Origin: Telmatactis stephensoni
Taxonomy: Eukaryota > Cnidaria > Anthozoa > Actiniaria > Isophelliidae
Direction: 5' to 3'
Assembly (NCBI GenBank): GCA_029948255.1
Contig: JALIZF010001575.1
Location: forward strand, 62,001 to 126,000
DNA: 64,000 bases
Part shown: positions 45,987-57,867 of the stretch, piece by piece
Position numbering within the stretch: the first letter of the stretch is position 1
Layout: the number at the start of each line of letters is the position of its first letter
The notes under the pieces: generated by a model
What the model was told of the DNA's origin: nothing
Database searches by the model: none
Seen by the model: the letters and a program-made list of their open reading frames with translations, nothing else
Made by a program: the position numbers and the translations under genes

Positions 45987-46385
45987 AAAAATTAACGAGT
46001 AGTACAAAGTTAATAAAGAACTCTTAGGTAAATAGAAACTAGATCTATAAATTATTCCGATTGATTTTGAAATTTTGTTTGAAATATGTGAAATATGTGG
46101 TTTCCAAGTTAGCTTATCATCCAGAATTACTCCGAGAAAAACAGTCTCATTGACTTGATCAATTTGTTGATTATCGATGGCTAGCTGGATTCTTATATTT
46201 AGGCGTTTTTGACTTGGACCAAAAACTATGCACTTCGTTTTTTTAAGATTAAGGGAGAGCTTCTTAGCTTTTAACCAATCCGAAATTTTCGCCAATTCGG
46301 AGTTGAGGGTGTTCGAAAGCTAAACTATGTCTTTGTGGGAGAGAAAAATGCTTGTATCGTCAGCAAATAAGATAAGTTTAAGTGA
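45987..46385 (-). pseudogene. CR1/jockey-like reverse transcriptase, unit 1 remnant
   Basis: Minus strand: LILFADDTSIFLSHKD (catalytic FADD) followed by an in-frame TAG, then LAKISDWLKAKKLSLNLKKT and VFLGVILDDKLTW, up to the Helentron junction at 45,986. A further piece of the same gene remains at about 44,230-44,276 on the far side of the insertion. Truncated upstream of FADD at the same point as unit 2, so the truncation predates the duplication. Confidence 0.8.
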
Positions 46386-47834
46386 CGTTTACAACATTCG
46401 CGTCCGTGTTGTATCGGCTATACAATCACTCGCCAAAATGTTGTAAATGACTTAAAATACTCCAACACATATTTGAGTTGTTCCCGGAAAGAAAATCAAA
46501 AATATCTTTATTTATCTTAGAGAAAATCGAGGTTAAAGTTGATGTAAATTAGGCTGAATCTTTATGAGATATACAACACTCGTCACGGTTGCGATTTTCA
46601 TTTTGTTTGCCTTATGAATTATTAATTAGTATTTTAAGAATCTTGGAAGCATTGATGATATCATTAATATATTTTGATACAAAATGCACCTTAATCAAGC
46701 AATCAATCCATCATTCAATCAATCAATTGATCAATCAATAAACAAAATAAACAAAATAAATTAACTGGTCTACTGAGGGATTTGGAAGACAAAATAACCT
46801 AGTGTATCTTGTGAATGGACTGTCTATTGTTGTGCAAATTACGTTTTCTGAGGTTGAAAAACCTTGAAATACGGAGGACGTGAGCCAGGTTCGAGGCCCG
46901 TTAATTGCTTTTCTTTATTCGATCTTTCATTCTTTCGTTACAATGTTCGTTACATTACTCGTAGACATTAAACTTATGTAAAAGCCTTTGCTTAGATTTT
47001 AATGTCAAATCCTGTGTTATATTTTGGGGGGAATCTAACTCCCGTTGTATTGGTGAATCAACTTGCCACTTATCAACCAGGATTAAAGAGCATATCTTAA
47101 GGGACAAAAAATCTCACATTTTTTAAACATTTGAAACCTGATTCCAAAACATGTGCTTAAAAATACTCCCCTAATTGTTTTAAAATCCTAGACTGCTGCT
47201 AAATATCTTATTCAATTAAAACTTAGTTGTCATATGCCCAGCAGACTTGATACGCTTTTCCCTTGTCAAGACTTGTTATACATTTATTATGTAATGCTTT
47301 AAGGTTCTAATTACAGAGGCAAAGGTAGGATTTGTCAGCAAGTCAGCGTCTTCTATAGCCTGATAAAAGGTACTCGCGAGGGGAGGAAAGAGAAGGGAAG
47401 GGAAGTTGCTCTATTACCTTCCCCCAACCCTTGCGCTCGACCTTCCCTACCCATAGAGAGATGTATCTTGGTATGTAACTGACAAGTATACTTTGTAGAG
47501 ATTCTATCATGCTGGCTATCAAAAGTAAAACCTACAATATATACATTCGGATTTTGGAGGGAAGCGGCTGACTTTGAACGAGCAAAAATACAATTAGACG
47601 AAAAATAATAAGCATTTAATTCCGTCTTTAATTAAAGTAGCATAAAATGATAAGTCTTTTAGCACGGCCGGACCGTGTTTGTTGTTGGTTTCTGACAGCA
47701 CAGTTTCTTTCAAATACGTTCGGAATCATAGCAGTATAGCTTGTAGGAAGTCTTTGTAAATGAATTAAAAGCAATGTAAACTTTAGGTAAATCGTATATC
47801 ACTTTGCCCAGCGAGTTGTATGTAGACTTTAAAC
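46386..47834. other. Duplicated non-coding block, matches 56,490-57,867
   Basis: No gene recognised. Contains (CAAT)n-like ATCAATCAATC near 46,695-46,740 and a GGTTCGAGGCC box-B-like string near 46,890 without a box A. It also holds a purine/pyrimidine-rich imperfect hairpin (GAAGGGAAGGGAAG, CCTTCCCC) near 47,390-47,440. Confidence 0.5.
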
Positions 47835-50478
47835 TTAATGAAGATAACAATGTATTGTGTCGTCTTTGAGAGGAATAATAGTGACGTCAGAAGTAGTACA
47901 CGGCGATGATGCAGTTTCTTTGCACTCTTTATTGTCCTTCAAGCAGTAAAATTCGTCGCATTTACCTGTAGACATAAATCAACATGATTACCCAAACTAT
48001 ACCAAAATAATAAGTAGGCATTATTAGAGACTTGCAATAAATTACATGCAATAAAAATTCATAGCGCTGTCAATACAAACACTTGCTCAGTTTTACATGG
48101 GAACACCGGAATATGTTTACGTCGGTACAACTCATTCGTGTCGGTCTCTGAATCGGTCTGCAGAGTTTAGACTAGTTTAATATGTCAAGACAAACCATAT
48201 CCAAAGCTATCAAGACTGGCCTGCATGAGTCCATTTGGTTGGTTGGTTGGCTAGTTGGTTGATTCCATAAGAATAAGAGAATAGCCAATTGCAACAATAT
48301 TTTTTAAAATCATTCAAAAACAAATATATTGAACATGTACAAAACTACTTTTGACAATACAGTGACTTACTCCACTGGAAATTTATAGGTTCATCACAAG
48401 GAAGAAGCGTGTGTCGTAGACGGTGGTAACGAGAAGAGTACTTTTGGTCTGTGCACTTTTGCAGCTCAAATCTTAGAGCGCGAACACAGCAAAATTTACT
48501 AACGTTCAGCACACAGGCAATTATGGTACTTGGAACTGCAGACGTGGAAATCTTCCCAAACACCAGTTGATCAGACCGGTCACGTTCATAATTGGAGCAA
48601 TGGAAAAATTTAACAGACGGGGGTTGTCTAAGAGAGGGACGGAAGTAAAACCTGTTTACAAAAGAAAAATAGCTTTCTTTGTACTTTGAACGCAACATAT
48701 TTAATATCTATCATTTTACTTATTTTCCAATTTGATATCTATCATTTATTTTCATTCTATTGTTTATTTTAAAAGCACGCTAAATGTTACTCGCCTGAAG
48801 TATTGGGATTCCAAAATGTCACACTGGTATGCATCAGACGTGTACAACCTAGGAAGTTTTGAACAGTCCTCACAGCTTACTGTTGATAAATTTGTATATA
48901 TAAGCAAATATTTAGCGATAGAATTTATGCTTATTTGATTATTTGGGAGAAAAAATAGATATTGAACTTGTCATTAACTCAAACACTCAGCACACAAAGG
49001 AGAAATGGTCGTCTATTCAAGCATCCTGATATCATTTCTGAGTTCTAATATACAAAATAGGAATCTCCTATGTAGAGCAATTATTGCTGAGCAAGACATT
49101 CCGCCTTTTACCTAGAGTTAACATACTTTTTATAAAAAAACATTGTTTTGAGATAGTTCAAACAGGGGCTAGAATTCGAAGGGGTCTTGCGTGATCTGCG
49201 ATTTGACTAAAATCCTTTGTGTGATCCATGAACGTAAGCCAGATTTTGCTGTAACTTCGTGAAATCGTTTTGTAAATATGCGTGATTCGTGAATTGACGT
49301 AACTGGTTGAAGCGTGATTCGTGAACGTATTTGAATTCAAGCAGTGATACTAAGGTACATATCAAACAATTGCCTTAAAAAACCTGTCGTTCGTATTCAC
49401 ATCCATATATGGTAATCTTACCTTATTTGGAAGTACGTTTGAACTCTTTTTTGGTGTTTTTCTTGGTTTTTAAAGCCCAAAATCGCCCAAAACTTACAGA
49501 AGTGATAGCGAAAAGACTACTTAACACCGCCATCTTGTAAATACCCCGTATGTAGATAAAGGGAGCCCGATTCTCAAAAACACAGGGATCCCACACGAAC
49601 GACATACAATTGTTTGATATGATCAACAATCGTCGCGTGACGTCATCAAATGACGTCATCGGAACAGACAATTTCTATAATTTTTGCCGTGTCAAAAGAT
49701 TTTTATTCAGTTCTTACATAGTATGGCTTTATTCTTCAATGTGCACAAAGTGACGTATGCGTTTTTCATTACGTACGTTAACAGATGATTTTTTAGAGCT
49801 CTTTTTCGTCTTCTTAAAGACATTTTTGCTGTTAACTTCGCTATTTTACACTTTTCTAGAAAACTCATCCGTTGCTTTGTAGACCATAGTACATAAAATA
49901 TTTCGAGACAAAAATAATTACTTTAGCTGCAAACTCCTCAAAGATTATATAATTTAAAATATAGCTGTTTGCGCATGCGCACTGGAGATTTCAGATGTTC
50001 GACACTTTATAGTTTGGCTGTGTCGTAATGAACAGCTTCAATATGCTTATATTTAGTTTTAAGACTTTTACTTACAATGTTTTGACACATTATTTTGCTT
50101 AGCTTCGGCGGACTGATAATTTGAGAAATTTGAAGCATATTTTGTTGAATTAGTTGCAATGAAAAAATATGTTTCCCGCTCTTTCGATAGAAATGCAAAC
50201 CTTTAAAACCCAAAGAAACGGGGGCATTCCAAAAATGACATTTTCTCAAAAAATCGTAAAATCGAAGACGTCAATGAGCTCTGGCAGCTCGCTCTTACAG
50301 CCAACATAGCAACCACGTTGCTTAGTAACGAAATATGTCCTAGTACCCTTATAATATATAGCTAGTACCAGAAAATTCAAATTATAAACTTGATTTCAAA
50401 ACAACATTTACCATTCATTGTAATGTACACCATCAGAATGACAACAATCAACTGTGCAAACTTGTTTTGCTTCTTCAT
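47835..50478 (-). CDS. Candidate secreted cysteine-containing protein, unit 1 copy
   Basis: Four minus-strand exons that join in phase: 50412-50478 (ATG; MKKQNKFAQLIVVILMVYIT, a plausible signal peptide), 48791-48875, 48371-48651 (GTAAGT donor) and 47835-47965 (KCDEFYCLKDNKECKE..., stop TAA). Predicted length is 187 aa. Exons 3 and 4 hold most of the cysteines (KFHC-like, FCCVRALRF, KCTD, PCDEP, KCDEFYC, CKE, SPC, HC), consistent with a disulfide-rich extracellular protein. No TM after the signal. Family not recognised. Exon 2 is the weakest: its acceptor (AACAGTAAG) and GTAACA donor are chosen because they alone give matching phases. The tandem copy keeps all four exons open. Intron 1 carries a TIR insertion. 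Confidence 0.5.
49358..49621. mobile_element. 264-bp TIR insertion without target-site duplication
   Basis: Unit 2 has GATACTAAGGTA joined directly to ATCAACAATC; unit 1 has 264 bp between them, beginning CATATCAAACAATTG and ending CAATTGTTTGATATG (perfect 15-bp TIRs), with a further shared TGTCGTTCG inside each end. The insertion point is unambiguous and nothing is duplicated. Confidence 0.7.
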
Positions 50479-50649
50479 CGTTTCTTCTTCTATTCCTAAA
50501 CCATTAATGTTGGATTATCTTCCGTATATTCTACGTAAAACTCCAGAAGAGATGACAAACTATATGAATAACACTTAAACAGTGGTCTTTACCTTCAAGT
50601 TGCTGTTAAAACTGAGAGCAGAGTCGATATGCGATCTTTAGGTAATACA

Positions 50650-51040
50650 CTATTTGAAGTGAAAGTTGAAGTACAATGGAATTATGTTATTTTTTTAGAT
50701 GATAATTGTTGACGACCTCCACGACGACCCCATTTACGCAGTTGGAGAAGAGACTGTTTTATATTGCCTGCAAACTAAACCTGCACACCTGCATGTGAAA
50801 CTCACTAACTCACTAAAAATGCTTTCTTTTAGAACACAGAGAGCTTGGAATTCAATAAGGGAGGAAACAGTCGGATCCTAAAGCGACTAGACCATATACT
50901 ATTAGGCTAACTACTGGTCTACTAAAAGATTTGGAAGATAAAAAATCCTACCAGTTAATTGATAATCTTGTGTATGGACTGTCTATTGTTATGCAAATTA
51001 CGCTGCAATGTGGCGAAGAGGCGCGCTATGGTTTATTATC
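50650..51040. repeat. Dispersed 370-bp repeat, copy a
   Basis: Same sequence at 51,855-52,230 and 61,256-61,615 (for example GACGACCTCCACGACGACCC). Unit 1 has two copies, unit 2 one. An open frame in it (50699-50881) is not maintained in the others and is not called. Confidence 0.75.
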
Positions 51041-53202
51041 ATTTTTTATGATTATCATTTATCGACTTCTTCTTTTCTCTTTCAACTTTATAGAAAATGC
51101 ACCTTTTTGATAAACAAACAAACAAATCAATCAATCAATCAACCAATCAATCAACCAATAAATGAATGGATGAATGAATGAATAAATAAAACAAGAAATT
51201 TTCAAATTTCCAACCGTTCACATTGACTTTTCTGAACTTTGTAAGCAGTGACGGTGACACAGATCGTACATTTAATAATTTTTTGTCATTTTGTAATGGA
51301 ATGGTTGCGAATGATGCAACACGAATATCTGCAACAAATTATGAACGAAGTCAAGCTAGTTTATTTGGAAGCAACAGTACCCTCGCTAACGTCACAGTGT
51401 ACAAAGGCTAAATCGTTGGGTTGAGACACAGGTACGGTTAATCAAAACCCAAAAAAGCAAAACAACATCAAAGGAGAGAACACTCTGCACATTAAGGAAA
51501 AATGGTCGTCTACTTAAAACATCCTGCTATTTTCTCAGTTGGGATATACAGAATAGGAATCTCTTATGTAGAATATAGCATTATTATTGCTAAGCAAGAC
51601 ATTCCGCCCTTTACCTAGATTTATAAAAACATTGTTTTGAGATAGTTCAAACAGAGGCGGCTGGAAGGGGTTTTACGCGTGATCAGTGATTTGACTAAAA
51701 TCCTCTGCGTGATCTTTGAAAGTAAACCAGATATGATTTTGCTGTGACTTTGTGAAATCTTTTTTAATAATAAGCGCGATTCCTGAATTAACGGAACTAG
51801 TTGAAGAGTGACTCATGAGCTGACTAAAAATGGAAATGTGATTCGTGATCAAGCCCCTATTTGAAGTGAAAGTTGAAGTACAATGGAATTATGTCATATT
51901 TATAGACGATAATTGTTGACGACCTCCACGACGACCCCATTTACGCAGTTGGAGAAGAGACTGTTTTATATTGCCTGCAAACCTGCACACCTGCATGTCA
52001 AACTCACCAAATTACTAAAAATGCTTTCTTTTAGAACACAGAGAGCTTGGAATTCAATAAGGGAGGAAACTGTCGGATCCTAAGGCGACTAGACCATATA
52101 CTATTAGGCTAACTACTGGACTACTAAAAGATTTGGAAGATAAAAAATCCTACCAGTTGATAATCTTGTGTATGCACTGTCTATTGTTATGCAAAATTAC
52201 GCTTCAAGGTTCAAGGTGGCGAAGAGGCGCCCTATGATTTATTTTATTTTATTATTCAATTTTCATACACTGTACAAATTCTGAATTTTCTGATCGATCA
52301 GTTTGTACCACGTGACACGTTGTTATGATGTGCAACACGTCACGACGTAATAATATTAACAATCAACGGTATCAATGCACAGTTAGAAAGAAAAATGTTC
52401 CTGGTGATAACTTTGAGGATTTTTCGAAAAAGAGAAGATAAATAAGCATACTTAAAACAAATTCAAATTTCTTTAATCAATCATAACTTTTGAACCATTT
52501 ACGGGATTTACATGGGGTTTCCACTGGAATGCATCATTTTGAACAAAGAACATTTTTGGATAATAAATAAAATCAAGTTCTTAATTTTGGCGCCAAATTT
52601 GTACGTCATTTATGACGTCACCATGACAGTCGCAAGTGAGCCATAGAGTTTGTTAAATGTGGATTTACTCAAACCACCTTGATGACAAGTTTCGTTACAA
52701 TCAGACAGTTTTACAAAAATTTGTGAACCAAGTGGGAGGAAATCAAAGCTTTTTGACCATAGTGTTTGTTAAGTGAGCAGTCTGCTTACCGTTATTGTGC
52801 CGTGGACATTTATATATTCGCAAGGTAAGCATTTGTAGATGGAACAGTATCGGGGGTAAACAAAATATTGGATTCTCAAAAAACACCACACTCTAAAGAC
52901 TGTTGAATGACGTCATGCTTTACATCAAAAAAATTATTTTGAATCTTTTAAAACTTTGTTTTGTAAAAACAGAATCATCAAAATTCTGAAAAGAAACGCT
53001 CAAATTTGTGATTATGAAGTGTTAGAAGTGTTTAAAGTGTAAAATAATATATATTTTTAGTTTACTGTTGCTTTTAACGGGTGATAGCCGAGGCTAGGCT
53101 TTATAGACAACTCGCATGGTGCGTTTACTCGTGCCCAGGTGGAGTTGAGCCTGGCGTGGGATCATTAGTGCATCACAAGGCATAATCGATCCTCATCTTT
53201 AA
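51041..53202. other. Non-coding block of unit 1, second 370-bp copy and repeat fragment
   Basis: 51,220-51,413 is an open frame after a CAG acceptor-like site with no recognised features. 51,480-51,850 is a diverged copy of 48,983-49,345 (GTGATTCGTGA-type motifs). 51,855-52,230 is the second 370-bp repeat. 52,240-53,200 matches 61,616-62,550. No gene supported. Confidence 0.5.
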
Positions 53203-53765
53203 AATGAATCAATCACATCATAAGATGTTGCAGACCTTTGAAGAAAAGGACGTTTGTGAAGTATTTTAGATGCGCTTTCTGAAAGTTTTATCATTTCTCC
53301 ATTGCTCGAAGGCCATATAAAATGAGTTTGGGATACCTGTGGTGACACAAATGTTGCGTTCACTTGAGCTTAAGGAAGAGCCACCTGTTACGGCTGTTTA
53401 ACTGCTCTCTGGAATTTCTTCATAAAAACCACGTATTCTTGATCGACCCAACTGCGCATGCACAGTCTAGCGAGCAAATCAAGAACACAGGTAATCTGTA
53501 CCTCCTTTTAAGATGTCATCTAATTGGTTTAATAATACAAAAGAATCTATTGTTGTCATTGCCGTTTTCAAAAGTTTCTTTTGTTTAGATTCTTGGGTGG
53601 CCCACCAATTGGATGAAATCTGGTCGCCCTCAAGAACATATTGAAGTAGATGTAAAATTTTGTGTTCACTCAGGCTACCAGCAAAGGAACCTCAAGGTAG
53701 CAAAGAGTGAACACAACACCTTGGGTTTGCAAGCTGTCATCAAACGTTTTGTTAGTACAATTTGA
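53203..53765 (+). pseudogene. Decayed unit 1 copy of the plus-strand two-exon gene
   Basis: Collinear with the open gene at 62,551-63,131. The first exon has a CAG-to-TAG stop near 53,267, a two-base deletion near 53,357, a four-base deletion and a 13-base deletion further on. The second exon (53674-53765, ending KRFVSTI) stays open. Confidence 0.65.
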
Positions 53766-55559
53766 GCCAAAACAGAACAGACAGGTGTTCCTGACCCATA
53801 TATTTATCGATAGAAATAAAAAATCCCTGCTTGTTCGGCTATCAAAGTTGTAATATTTTAAAATAACAATACAATGAGGGATTTCATGGCAGCCATGTTT
53901 GTGGGCAAGTACAATAGAAAGGTTTTGAATAACAAATTTTCCATTTCCTTTCTCATGGGAGAAAAGGTCTATTATTTTGGCAACAAACATGATAACCGTG
54001 AAATCCCTCTATTGCCTGCTCACTAATTGGGGAACAATATCTTAATATTCTACCCGTGCAAATCTCAGCTCACTAGTTTGTTTGTTTGTTGTTGTTGTTG
54101 TTGTTGTTTTTCTGAGGAAGGAAAACTGGATGATCCAGAGAAAAACACTCAAAGCAACGCAGAAAGCAAACTAACCACCCTTAAAGGTTTCACATCAAGT
54201 GATTTATTGCACCAAACTTTCTTCTATATACATCTTCTTCATTAAAGACATGATATCATGACCTGGCTGATATAAAAGATGTCTCTCGCTGAATACTGGT
54301 TGTGTGGCTGTCTTGTGTAAATAATTAGTTTATACAGTTCGCTGATACATTATTAGTAATACACTAGAATAGAAGTTACCCTGGGCACAGGGATTTGATG
54401 AACACAACAAACACTTATCACAAAAAAAGCACTATAAAAACACATGTGATTATAGCTTAAAATATTAAAATGAAATAAAAGTCATAAATATTTTGTTCTG
54501 CAGAGCAATATAGAAGTATAGCTAAACACTTGATGTGGGCTTCCTATGGTTGACTACACTTTCGGTGATATCAAAATATTTCAAAATGTGAACGCTCTTG
54601 ATTGCAAAAGTAATGAAATTCCAAAACGGATAAGGATTTAAATTCTTCAAATTATTCTCTTTGAAGTACCAAATACAAATATCATTTCGTTTCAAAGAGT
54701 AAAATCGAACATGGGAGCAAAATTAGCTGCCTTAGTAAAAAGGTTTTATCAACAGGCATGAAAATGCCAGTCATATTTCCAAAAGTCATCTCTCTGATAA
54801 TGATAATGACGTCATAAGTCAGGAGATCACTAAAGACCACTAAACAATTGACCTAATCAAAAGAAAAAGGAAATAAAATGGTTCCCTCTCGCGCGAGGAT
54901 TCATATAAACTTATCCATTGTATGTCAAGTTATGAATAAAATCGTGTTTTCAGAACGTTAAAATCCCAGGCCTTAAGAGAGAATTTTTCTAGCCGTCAGA
55001 CGTGTAAAGCTAGTAGAAATTTATTGCATGAAAGAGAAAATAATGATTTACACGTTGAAATAAATAAAGTTGTATTATCTACAAGATAAAAATATAACCA
55101 AGTTTTTGACAAAGACAGAGTATGACAAGAAAAATCACAGAAAAAATCATTAAGGCAAGTATACATGCACAAAAATAACAATGGCGAGGAGATCTAAGAG
55201 AAACCCCTAGGCTTATGGAATTTAGATCCCCTCATTCTTGAAGAAAAGTTTTTTTAACATATTGTAAGGCAATGATGACAGTGAGCAAAGTTAAAGTACA
55301 AGTATACATAGAATCGAATAGAGTGGTTTTCATATGAGTGGGAACACTGTACGGTTACGATACGATACGGTTACAGCAGGAATTTCGAATGTTTTTATAG
55401 AAACTATGATACTGGTACAGTTACGATACGGTACGGTAAGTTTCCCACTCATACGAAAACGACTCTAATGTTATTGAAAGTGTCTGTGACTGATTCATAG
55501 AATAGTAGCGAACGAGTATGAGTAGATAGATAATCAATATTGTTTTAGAAAGAAGAGTT
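53766..55559. other. End of unit 1 and start of unit 2, no gene
   Basis: Includes a (GTT)n run at 54,077-54,107 (longer in unit 2 at 63,450-63,492), the unit boundary between about 54,513 and 54,797, and 54,797-55,205 which matches 43,830-44,217. A MITE lies at 55,321-55,465. Confidence 0.5.
55321..55465. mobile_element. TA-flanked MITE, copy 2 of 3
   Basis: TA, then GAGTGGTTTTCATATGAGTG ... CACTCATACGAAAACGACTC, then TA. Both TIRs are well kept. Interior is rich in ACGATACGGTA-type palindromes. Confidence 0.75.
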
Positions 55560-56385
55560 TTAATTTTTTTTTTTTCTTTTGAAAGATGATATGGTTTTAC
55601 TGTTTGTAATATCCGTGTTGGGGGAGTTATAAAATTTGGGCCCCTGATAGAACACAGAGCATTGTCTAGTGTTCGTTCTACAAAATGGGAGACGATAGGC
55701 GGAAGCTGATCGAGTGTTATACGAGTGAATTTGCCTATTCAGAGGAAATATATCTTTAAACTGATTTGGAAGTAAAGAATTTGCATAGTAATACATAAAC
55801 ATACCTAACTGTACAAAAGGAATATCAAGAAATTTTAATAAGCCGAGCGCTTTGAAAAGAGGATCTGTGTGAGCATCAAATTTAGATCTGCTTACAACTC
55901 TAACGACACGTTTCTGTAAAATAACAAGTCGATGAAGGTTGGTTTCATATGTTAATGCCCAAATCATATTACAATAGTAAAGATAAGGAAAAATTAACGA
56001 GTAGTACAAAGTTAATAAAGAACTCTTAGGTAAATAGAAACTAGATCTATAAATTATTCCGATTGATTTTGAAATTTTGTTTGAAATATGTGAAATATGT
56101 GGTTTCCAAGTTAGCTTATCATCCAGAATTACTCCGAGAAAAACAGTCTCATTGACTTGATCAAGTTGTTGATTATTGATGGCTAGCTGGATTCTTATAT
56201 TTAGGCGTTTTTGACGTGGACCAAAAACTATGCACTTCGTTTTTTTAAGATTAAGGAAGAGCTTGTTAGCTTTTAACCAATCCGAAATTTTCGCCAATTC
56301 AGAGTTGAGGGTATTCGAAAGCTAAACTATGTCTTTGTGGGAGAGAAAAATGCTTGTATCGTCAGCAAATAAGATATAAGTTTAA
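55560..56385 (-). pseudogene. CR1/jockey-like reverse transcriptase C-terminal half, unit 2
   Basis: Minus strand. After the catalytic LFADDTSIFLSHKD near 56,365 and an in-frame TAG, a long open stretch (56297 to 55560) covers the RT thumb and the C-terminal region: AKISDWLKANK, FLGVILDDKLTWKPHI, LPKSSLLTLYYSLIFPYLYY, LQKRVVRVV, and a basic end KRKKKN next to an A-rich 3' tail. The 5' part of RT and the endonuclease are missing, the usual outcome of incomplete target-primed reverse transcription. Unit 1 has the same piece, broken by a Helentron-like insertion. Confidence 0.85.
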
Positions 56386-57867
56386 GTGACGTTTACAACA
56401 TGAGCGGCCGTGTTGTATCGGCATATACAATCACGAGCCGAAGGCGAGTGATTGTATAGCCGATACAACACGGACGCGAATGTTGAAAATGACTTAAAAT
56501 ACTCCAATACATATTTGAGTTGTTCCCGGAAAGAAAATCAAAAATATCTTTATTTATCTTAGAGAAAATCGAGGTTAAAGTTGATGTAAATTAGGACGAA
56601 TCTTTATGAGATATACAACACTCGTCACGGTTGCGATTTTCATTTTGTTTGCCTTATGAATTATTAATTAGTATTTTAAGAATCTTGGAAGCATTGATGA
56701 TATCATTAATATATTTTGATACAAAATACACCTTAATCAAGCAATCAATCCATCATTCAATCAATCAATTGATCAATCAATAAACAAAATAAATTAACTG
56801 GTCTACTGAGGGATTTGGAAGACAAAATAACCTAGTGTATCTTGTGAATGGACTGTCTATTGTTGTGCAAATTACATTTTCTGAGGTTGAAAAACCTTGA
56901 AATACGGAGGACGTGAGCCAGGTTCGAGGCCCGTTAATTGCTTTTCTTTATTCGATCTTTCATTCTTTCGTTACAATGTTCGTTACATTACTCGTAGACA
57001 TTAAACTTATGTAAAAGCCTTTGCTTAGATTTTAATGTCAAATCCTGTGTTATATTTTGGGGGGAATCTAACTCCCGTTGTATTGGTGAATCAACTTGCC
57101 ACTTATCAACCAGGATTAAAGAGCATATCTTAAGGGACAAAAAATCTCACATTTTTTAAACATTTGAAACCTGATTCCAAAACATGTGCTCAAAAATACT
57201 CCCCTAATTGTTTTAAAATCCTAGACTGCTGCTAAATATCTTATTCAATTAAAACTTAGTTGTCATATGCCCAGCAGACTTGATACGCTTTTCCCTTGTC
57301 AAGACTTGTTATACATTTATTATGTAATGCTTTAAGGTTCTAATTACAGAGGCAAAGGTAGGATTTGTCAGCAAGTCAGCGTCTTCTATAGCCTGATAAG
57401 AGGTACTCGCGAGGGGAGGAAAGAGAAGGGAAGGGAAGTTGCTCTATTACCTTCCCCCAACCCTTGCGCTCGACCTTCCCTACCCATAGAGAGATGTATC
57501 TTGGTATGTAACTGACAAGTATACTTTGTAGAGATTCTATCATGCTGGCTATCAAAAGTAAAACCTACAATATATACATTCGGATTTTGGAGGGAAGCGG
57601 CTGACTTTGAACGAGCAAAAATGCAATTAGACGAAAAATAATAAGCATTTAATTCCGTCTTTAATTAAAGTAGCATAAAATGATAAGTCTTTTAGCACGG
57701 CCGGACCGTGTTTGTTGTTGGTTTCTGACAGCACAGTTTCTTTCAAATACGTTCGGAATCATAGCAGTATAGCTTGTAGGAAGTCTTTGTAAATGAATTA
57801 AAAGCAATGTAAACTTTAGGTAAATCGTATATCACTTTGCCCAGCGAGTTGTATGTAGACTTTAAAC
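56386..57867. other. Duplicated non-coding block of unit 2
   Basis: 56,396-56,487 is a hairpin (GTGTTGTATCGGC[T]ATACAATCAC inverted around GAGCCGAAGGCGAG). Unit 1 keeps only one arm near 46,385-46,440. The rest matches 46,440-47,834. No gene. Confidence 0.55.

Larger units (their letters stand above)
43830..54513. repeat. Tandem segmental duplication, unit 1
   Basis: Collinear with 54,797-64,000. Offsets: about 10.97 kb at the left edge, 10,033 bp through most of the middle, changing at each insertion. Differences seen by eye are mainly scattered substitutions plus discrete transposon insertions. It carries the secreted-protein gene, an RT pseudogene and a decayed copy of the plus-strand gene. 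Confidence 0.9.

Noticed and set aside
46890..46915. tRNA-like box B GGTTCGAGGCC (and its copy near 56,925)
   Set aside because: No box A at the proper distance and no cloverleaf; at most a SINE relic.
50007..50249. 80-codon minus-strand frame (and the longer copy at 60617-60922)
   Set aside because: Lies in the intron of the secreted-protein gene, with no splice context. Its start differs between units because of small indels.
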